From NCBI GenBank assembly GCA_037951165.1, contig JBBDHG010000051.1:186001-250000 (forward strand): 64,000 nt of DNA, in the 5' to 3' direction. A program made the translations under genes and the position numbers. This DNA comes from Lophius americanus (Eukaryota > Chordata > Actinopteri > Lophiiformes > Lophiidae). Every line of letters begins with the position of its first letter. The stretch's first letter is position 1. The notes beneath the pieces are model-generated. The model worked only from the letters and a program-made list of their open reading frames with translations, was not told the DNA's origin and searched no databases. Below are positions 57,213 through 64,000 of this stretch, piece by piece.

Positions 57213-58330
57213 TGAAAAGGAAAGAAAAAAGTCAAATTTTCGCTAAAACTGAGTTCTGTAAACTAGGCCTAAGTCCAGGGATGTCATCCTTTTTCTTTTT
57301 TCTTTTTTGTCTTTTAAACTGCGTCCTGACTCGGTTTGATATGAGATGCGCTTCATCCTCAGCAGGCTTGATATTGTGTGACAATGAAGAAATGCCCTCC
57401 TTAAAGTCACGGTCGATACCTCTTAGCACCTCTGCTGAGCCGAGCGCAGCTGATTGGCATTCAGGTTTCATCAGGTAGCTAGGACAGGAGGGAGGTGGAT
57501 TAAGGGGGATGAGTGGAGGGCTGAATTAAAGCGTCTGCGTTCATGCATGCAGGGGAGCGCCGGTTTGATGTCAGTGGGTGTAATTGGAGGAGTGACCTCT
57601 GAGATCCTCTAACACACCCCTGCTGTGTTCAATATGCAGGGTCAGAGAGGTGATGGACTCTGTCTTGGCTCACCTCGCCCTTATCGCCGCATCCTTCCTC
57701 ATTTATAAAACCGAATCAGGTGCAATTATATCTGAAACTGTGTACAATTTCATAGTTTCACGTTCAAACCAGTGCTGTAATCCGCTCCTGTGAAGAATCC
57801 CAGTCACTTCATGTACAGATACATATATTTCTATTTATTTTTTTATCTATTACTGTTACTGCCCTTTAACATTTGTGTTTTTTCTTTATTTTGCTATAGA
57901 GCCAAATGCAAAGTAGTCTAGTTCTGCTGTGAAGCCGTCTGGTGGATAGTCTGAAGGACAATATAGTTAATCCTGAATCTTGAATCTTTCTCCACCCGAT
58001 TGCTCTACACCACCGCATCCAACCATAACCCGCCGTTCTCACTCTATCATGTTCTTTATCTCCTCCCTCTTTTTAAGATTAGGATAATTACCTAATGACC
58101 TCTGTCTGACTCAGTCCTTGACAGACATGAAAATGTACTATAGCGGGTTTTTGATACAAGGGATCTATGATGGATCACCCTGAAATCTGAACAACTTTCC
58201 AAATTAAAAGAAATGTTAAAGAGAAAATAAATCAGTGGTTGAGTGTATCATGGATTTATATGTATCTACATCATGATTTAATCTATTAAACAGCAAAGAA
58301 AGTTTTCACAAAAAATCCTTTCAGTAGCAG
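57213..58330. other. Unassigned sequence with a possible LINE tail
   Basis: 57,880-57,990, ending 'gttaatcctgaatcttgaat' plus 'cttt', resembles a LINE 3' tail of the 'cctgaatcttgaatctt' type. The remainder is unrecognised. Confidence 0.4.
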
Positions 58331-59036
58331 TCCTGTTGCACAACCGAGTAATCAACCGAACAACCAAAGAACAACCAACCAACCTACAATTGATCCTCCG
58401 ACCAAAAATCCAACAAACTAACCAATCAAAGGACCAACCAACAAACCAGCCAACCAACAAACTGACCAACCAACTAAAAACCTAACCAGACAACCAACAG
58501 ACCAATCAAAGGATCAATTAGCTTACTGACCAAAAAAAACAACTCTTGAACCAAACCGCTCAATAAATCAATAAACCGATCAATCAATCAACGGAATAAT
58601 TGACAAAAAAAATAAACCAACATACAACATGATCAGCCAACGAAAAATCTGAACAACCAACAAACTAACCAGTCAACCAATCTACAGACAAAAGAACCGG
58701 CCAACCAAAAGACCAGGAAACCAACAAACAAACTGACAAACAAACTAAAAACCTGACCAAACAACATATAAACCAACCAAAAACCAATCAATGAAGCAAA
58801 CTGACCAAATAGCGAACCAATCATCCAATCTTCTCAATAAACCAATTAATGTCACATCGATGGACGAATTGACCAAAGCACCAAACAACACATAAAATGA
58901 CCATCCAACCAACCAACAAACTAACAAAACATCCAACTTATCAATCATCAGGGCAACCAACCAACCAACAGACCAGGAAACCAATAAACTGAACAACCAT
59001 CCAAGAATCTAACCAATCAATCAACCAACAATCAAA
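58331..59036. repeat. Degenerate (CCAA)n block
   Basis: About 700 bp of ccaa/caac/aaac words, with blocks such as 'accaaccaacaaactgacca' and 'aaaaacctgaccaaacaac' recurring every 100-150 bp. Trp/Leu/Val-rich minus-strand frames (LVGWLVGW) are repeat translations and only mimic membrane proteins. Confidence 0.9.
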
Positions 59037-60023
59037 GTTAAAATGGGAGGTACTCAGCAGAGCTAAGAGTTATCGGAACGGCCTTCAGTTAAAACTCCGA
59101 TTTAAGATGTTTTTTTTTATAACTTTGGCTCTTTCTATACAATCTGTAATTTGGTTTAGAGATTCTGAAAGATTCATTATATTCTTTTTTATTATTATGG
59201 CTGTTTCTGAATGATTATCTGGCGTCGATGGTGGATTTCTTGGAAACATATAGCTAAACCATCACAAAACTGAAATGATTCCGTTCGTTCCCCGCATCGC
59301 TGAATGGTCATTATTTCCTCTAGCTACAGTACTCTCTGTACTTATTACTTGATCTTAACATTGTGCTCTGAAGAGAGAAGAGGATAATTTGTCTTGTTAT
59401 AAGGAAGCGAGGGTGTTCACCGGCTGAGCCAGGAGGAAATTGAGAGCGAGCAAACAGCCAGCATTATATATATATAAAAGGAAAAGGCAGCTGAGGGGAG
59501 GGGAGCAGGGACTGAACGCCATCCTAGAACTCTGGGATGGCTCCCAGAGGGACTGTTGCCTCTTTGAGACCTCCTTAAAATGCCTCGGCAATTTACGCCA
59601 AGATGCAGAGCAAATGCATTACTTCATTTTTTTATATATTCTCCGCAGCGGAGCCTCAACGTGAGATGGTTTCTTGATGTTTACTGAGGTAATTTGTCGT
59701 CTAATATCTCCGCGTGAAAGGGGCATTGTGGGAAATGCCGCACAGACATTATGGGGAGCGAAAAAAAAAAGGTTTTATAGTCCATCCTTACATTTTGCTA
59801 TGCTAATTCCAGTAAAGTCATGGCCAGAGTGCCGGAGGACAGAGGAGTTCTGGGTCCACTTCCAGCTGTGCGTGCCATGAAAACTAATCAGAAACCTGAA
59901 TCAAACGCCTCCTTTCTATGGGAGCGGGCGGCGGCTCTTCACCTTGCTCTCTCTGGATGTCCGAACACCTCACCTGAGCGCAACCACCCTAAAGAAGTCG
60001 CTTGTATCCAAATTCCGAAATAG
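59037..60023. other. Unassigned non-coding sequence
   Basis: Contains a 40-bp segment (59,596-59,637) repeated at 62,588-62,629. Nothing else recognised. Confidence 0.4.
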
Positions 60024-60165
60024 GTGAGGGCTGGAGCATCTTGCCTTATAGCTCAGCTCTGACTTCACCCCAACGAGCCGATCCAACACTGCAGTACAGC
60101 TCATAATCTCACAGTCCGTTTTCCCTTCACTCGTGAGCAAGACCACATGATACTCTGGAAGACCC
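60024..60165 (-). mobile_element. LINE fragment (RTE/Rex-like)
   Basis: 'taggtgagggctggagcatc', 'tatagctcagctctgacttc', 'accccaacgagccgatccaa' and 'ttcactcgtgagcaagacca' follow the antisense wording of a common fish RTE/Rex-like RT region. Probably the same clade as 56,965-57,135. Confidence 0.65.
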
Positions 60166-60189
60166 TCAACAGCAAATCACCCTCAACAT

Positions 60190-61010
60190 TGAGCCTTTTG
60201 CCCCCAAGACAAGTCAGGCCCGTCGAGGCATGGACTCCACCCAACCAATGAAGGTGTGCAATACTTTGTGGAACCAAGATCTTTGAGTCCTGCATGAGGT
60301 ATGGTCGGGCCGCCGTGGATCGGACTTCTGACAGATGCTTTTGTGACCTCTGTGAGATGTTCTCTACCTAAATTAGTCTCTCAAAGCTGTTCTTGTTTGT
60401 GGGCACAGCCTGTTCGGCAGTTCATGGCCTGGATAGCCACTAATCTTTGTTTGCTTTGAATAACACTCAATGCATTGCCATTAGTACTAAACGCAGATAC
60501 CGATCCAGAACAGCAGGAGGCGTTTAACAAGGACATCAATGAGTTCTGGGCACCATGACCCTAGTGCTGGTTCATCAGTTGTCTGTCCTTGGACCACTTT
60601 GGTAGGTTCTAACGAGACCAGGACTGCATCACAACATCCGCATTATGAGTTGGAGATTTTCAATTTCAGTGAAAAAAAAATTGCAAACGTCACACTTCTG
60701 GGCGTCGGTAGGGATTGGAGGAATCTTATATTATCTTATCTGTGTCCGCTTCTGGATAATGACGTGATCATAGATCTTGACATTTTTTGACGTTTTGTGA
60801 CTTCTGCAACAAAATATAAAGCAGCAGTTGCATTTAGTTGCTGAGCCAAGTGGAATGAATAGAGCAGGTAGCGTCTGGTGTGAACGCAGCATCTGGTGTG
60901 AACGCAGCATCACATATATCCACTAATGATTTGGAACCGCCATGGTAACAAGATATTCCGTCTTATTCTGACTTCATCAGTCCAGTGTTTATAATGTTAT
61001 GTCTGACTCT
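60190..61010 (-). mobile_element. Tc1/mariner-like transposon remnant, different family
   Basis: 60,190-60,340 in antisense ('ccgtcgaggcatggactcca', 'tgaaggtgtgcaatactttg', 'ccgtggatcggactt') matches the C-terminal DDE transposase region of a common fish element. 60,585-60,650 ('ccttggaccactttggtagg') matches its interior. 60,940-61,010 ('catggtaacaagatattccg', 'gtttataatgttatgtctga') matches the terminus found at 43.8 and 15.6 kb. Heavily deleted. Confidence 0.6.
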
Positions 61011-61109
61011 TGAATACGTTAAGTATAAGTTTGAATTAATAAGTTCAATATGATGAAAAAACTTTGTAATTAACAACATCTTATTAATAACATGTAACTA
61101 TTATAACAC

Positions 61110-61560
61110 ATACAATAATAATAAATAATAATAATACATTTAATTTATAACGCACTGGACATTTGGATCAAATCTCAAAGTGCTACAAAGTAAAAGCAGA
61201 TAAAAGCATCAATAAAAAAATAAAATAATAACTATATAAAAGCCTGACCAAAAAGCAGCAATGTTAATTAAACGTTATAGGTTCTGCTAAAAAGGAAAGT
61301 TTTAAGTCCTTTTTTAATTGTGTCAGTCGTCTGTGGAGCCCTCAGATGGTCAGGGAGGGCATTCCACAGATGAGGCGCAGCAGAACAGAAGGTCCGATCA
61401 CCCATGGGGCTGAGCTTAGTCCGGGGAAGGAGGAGGCGGTATGAGTGGGTAGAACGGAGGGATCGTGTTGAGGTCAGTGGGGTGAGTAGTTCTTTCAGGT
61501 AGGGGGGTGCGTTACCATGGATACACTGGTGAGTGAGGAGAGAGATCTTATAATCAAAGT
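61110..61560. mobile_element. Dispersed teleost repeat ('gagggcattccacagatgag')
   Basis: (aat)n then 'acatttaatttataacgcac', 'tcaaagtgctacaaagtaaa', 'ggagggcattccacagatga', 'agaacagaaggtccgatcac' and 'ttaccatggatacactggtg'. The phrase order is that of a frequent fish interspersed repeat (LINE- or SINE-derived; class not certain). Confidence 0.6.
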
Positions 61561-62504
61561 AACAATATCATATTATTGTCCCAAATATTTAAATTAAAAC
61601 TTTCTTAAAGCCAGAAAATGAGGAAAAATAGAAGAATAGAAATAGAAATAGAAGAGAAAATAGAAGAAATAGATCTATCAAAGTAAGGAGTCTGTTTTGA
61701 AATTCTAAGCGGTGAAAAGTTGAGATATTTGTGTTACAATACAGTGAGTAAAATTAAAAAGGCATCATCCCATGACTTCTAACAGAACGGCTTCATTTGG
61801 GTCGTACATTAAAGGTATATTTTTCATTCACCCCTTTATATAAGTAACTCCATATTTAAATGCAATCTGTGGGAGGAACTTCTTCTCCTCGGCTAGAAAA
61901 TATAACTCCGACTTTTTCAAGGCTTGTCAGAGGAGAAGACATTAGTTTGCACGAATGCTGAGATCTCCTCAGAACAACCGGCGTGGGAGTCTGCCTTTGA
62001 TACCTGCCGTGTTTTGAGTTTGGCGTTCACGTGCGGTACAAAGCATCCCGGCCATGAAAGTGTTTAACAGGCTATATATTAATGAATAAATATTCCCCCC
62101 TCCTCCGTCAGAGCTGAGCGAGCACAGCTGAGCATTCCTGAGGCTGAATCCGAAGCCGTGCTGCTAGCTGCTAAATGTTACAACAGAACAACCTGTCATA
62201 AAGGCTCATAGTCTGACCTTAGCTTTCATTCTTTCCCCAGCATGCACTCTTTCTTTGCTTCTCGTCATGCAGGCGCTCACCCTTAAAAACATAAGAGCCC
62301 TGCTTCTGGAAGACGTTACGTAAACCCGGTCTTTACTCGACTCCGGCTGACTCACGGCCTCCGTCACGTTCAGGGAAATAATCTACTTGATCTAATTCAC
62401 ATTTGGTTAATCACAGCGGTTCATCTTCAACAATGATGAGCCTTAACCATCCATTTATATCCTCAAAAATTAAACAAATGCACCGATACATATATATCTC
62501 CCTC
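61561..62504. other. Unassigned non-coding sequence
   Basis: 61,860-62,160 is complex DNA with 'tatatattaatgaataaata'. It is a possible conserved non-coding element. Nothing else recognised. Confidence 0.35.
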
Positions 62505-62600
62505 TCCGTAGGTGGGCCCAGAGTTGTGGTGGTTTAACGGCTTTGCTGATGACACACTCATTTACATCAACCTCCGATTCAATTCATGCCAAAGATGCAG
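62505..62600 (+). mobile_element. LINE reverse-transcriptase scrap with FADD box
   Basis: 62,539-62,574 reads GFADDTLIYINL, the catalytic RT box of L2/Rex-like LINEs. The frame has no upstream continuation. Confidence 0.75.
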
Positions 62601-62639
62601 AGCAAATGCATTACTTCATTTTTATATAAATATATAAAA

Positions 62640-63020
62640 GCATATTCACTAGTACCGTACTTAAGTACTAATATGAGTTGCTTATACCTTACTTGATTAT
62701 TTCAATTTGATGCTACTTTATACGTTTACTCCATTACATCTCATACGGAAATATTTTACTTTTTTTTTTGACGGCTGTAGTTACTAGTTACTTTTCAGAT
62801 TACAATTTTTCAAGCGGTGGAAAAAGATATGTTACGATTACACTCATATAGATTAAACTACTCAACGTTTAGTGACAAAGTCCCACACAGATGCATCACT
62901 ATTAATTCTATGTTGTAGTAAAATACCAAAGAGGACCATGAGTGATTTTATTTGGATACTTTAAGCATATTTTCCTGATGATTAGTCATACCTTTACTTA
63001 AGTACCTTTACTTAGTAAAT
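62640..63020. mobile_element. 'acttttactt(aag)tac' dispersed repeat, longest copy
   Basis: 'cgtacttaagtactaatatg', 'cgtttactccattacatctc', 'gttacttttcagattacaat', 'tggatactttaagcatattt' and 'tacctttacttaagtacctt'. The two edges are partly inverted (gtacttaagtac / ttaagtacc), as in a MITE. Confidence 0.55.
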
Positions 63021-63685
63021 AAAATAAGCAGACATCTCAGGTTATGACTCCGCCTCCTCTCGGAATCACACAAACAAAATGTAAGAAAGCATTCAACCAG
63101 TAGAGCCTTAAAGATTGACGAGGGGAAAGCATTAACCTGAAATCTCGCTTCAACCCTCCGCTCCTCTGGGAAACCTTCACACCTTATCTGAACATCTTCT
63201 CCGCTCATTCCATTTGTCTCATTCTCTTCTTTCCCCTCACTTTGGGTCACCTGGACGGCTGGAGGTGCTCAAGAGGGGGAAGTTATTCATCAGATGAAGC
63301 CATTTTACACCCAACAAAGAAAAGGAGGACTTTGGAACGACGCCACACACGCCGCCTACAAAACAGCGAGAATCTGTCAAAGGGGTCCTTTGAAAGGTGT
63401 TCCATGGTAACAGATATATCTCAAAGCAAGAAAAGGTGAGGCGGCCTCTAAATGACAGTATTTCAGCAGGACATTTAACATGATTTCTTTGAAATGATGG
63501 CGAGACGCTCACCCAGAGCCAAACAGAGCTGTTGATGAGATGGAGGGTGTTCTATTGGCCCAGATGGGTTCCATCTAACGACCTTGCAGGAGGAGGAAGC
63601 ACCGCCTCAGGGGCCAGAATGGTAGTGGGGGTCTCAAATGAAGTTTTCATACATCTTTCTATGCATTTGATGATATATAGTATCA
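63021..63685. other. Unassigned non-coding sequence
   Basis: Frames of 65-91 codons have no recognised motif. Confidence 0.4.
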
Positions 63686-63689
63686 TAGT

Positions 63690-63710
63690 GTGTGTGTGTG
63701 TGTGTGTGTT
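63690..63710. repeat. (GT)n microsatellite, short
   Basis: About ten uninterrupted gt units. Confidence 0.9.
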
Positions 63711-63892
63711 TGTTATTATCGGGAGGTTCTATTCCCTAAGGGAACTGTAATGTGGCTGGCAGACGACAGCAGCAGGATACATATGACCACAGGAGGCAGG
63801 ACCCCCAGCGACTCCCCTCATCTTCATTCTAATTGACCTTTAACTGAACAGAAGGCTGACTCAGTATCGCTCCCTCACCTTCTCTTCCCTTC

Positions 63893-64000
63893 CTTGAGCA
63901 GGACCCCTAAACCCCTTAGCTCCCAGAGCGCTTCAAAGGGGCCCACTGCTCCCTCAAGGATGGGTCAAATGTAGAGAAATAATTTCTCTATGTTGTGCTG
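63893..64000 (+). mobile_element. tRNA-derived SINE, 5'-truncated and cut by window end
   Basis: 'ccttgagcaggacccctaaa', 'ccttagctcccagagcgctt', 'cccactgctccctcaaggat' and 'gggtcaaatgtagagaaata' match the body and 3' part of the 17.45-kb SINE. The tRNA-like head is absent. Confidence 0.85.

Noticed and set aside
58633..58996. Membrane protein on the minus strand
   Set aside because: Hydrophobic Trp/Leu/Val content is a translation of ttgg-type repeat units.

Overview
The window looks like non-coding, repeat-dense DNA from a ray-finned fish, probably a percomorph teleost. I infer this from the mixture of repeats: Tc1-type transposon remnants, L2/CR1/Rex-like LINE pieces with short microsatellite 3' tails, tRNA-derived SINEs, TTAA-bounded MITE-like elements and very long (CA)n, (GATA)n and (CTAC)n arrays. 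No prokaryotic gene organisation is present. I found no open reading frame that I would defend as a host protein-coding gene. The longest frames (up to about 307 codons) are Thr/His or Cys/Val read-throughs of CA arrays. The only frames with recognisable protein content belong to broken transposable elements.

Layout. 0-5.3 kb: a 5'-truncated, internally deleted LINE, a TTAA-type element, a SINE, a Tc1 remnant and two tandem repeats. 5.3-14.6 kb: mostly anonymous AT-rich sequence with a 30-bp minisatellite, a 1-kb purine-rich 35-bp minisatellite, a hAT-like remnant with a BED-finger fragment, a MITE-like hairpin and a 1-kb (GTAG)-rich block. 14.6-25.8 kb: LINE RT scraps, a SINE, two Tc1 remnants and three copies of a dispersed family marked by a recurring 'ctagggggagc' box. 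25.8-28.5 kb: a 0.7-kb CA array directly followed by a 0.6-kb AT palindromic array, a LINE tail and a nested repeat insertion. 28.5-48.8 kb: anonymous sequence with further copies of these families, another 0.9-kb CA array, a (CTAC)n block, a second type of SINE and a LINE RT fragment. 48.8-51.6 kb: a near-perfect head-to-tail duplication of a 1,250-bp unit containing its own minisatellite. 51.6-64 kb: anonymous sequence, a 1.07-kb CA array with higher-order repeats, a (CCAA)n block, an antisense LINE fragment, a Tc1/mariner-like remnant and a SINE cut by the window end.

There is no gene set working together here. The most unusual structures are the 1,250-bp tandem duplication (I count one mismatch) and the seven-copy 'ctagggggagc' family, which is built from alternating modules of about 120-165 bp and has one pair of copies placed like long terminal inverted repeats. 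Boundaries of degraded elements are approximate throughout. Family names rest on recognised motifs only, not on a database search.
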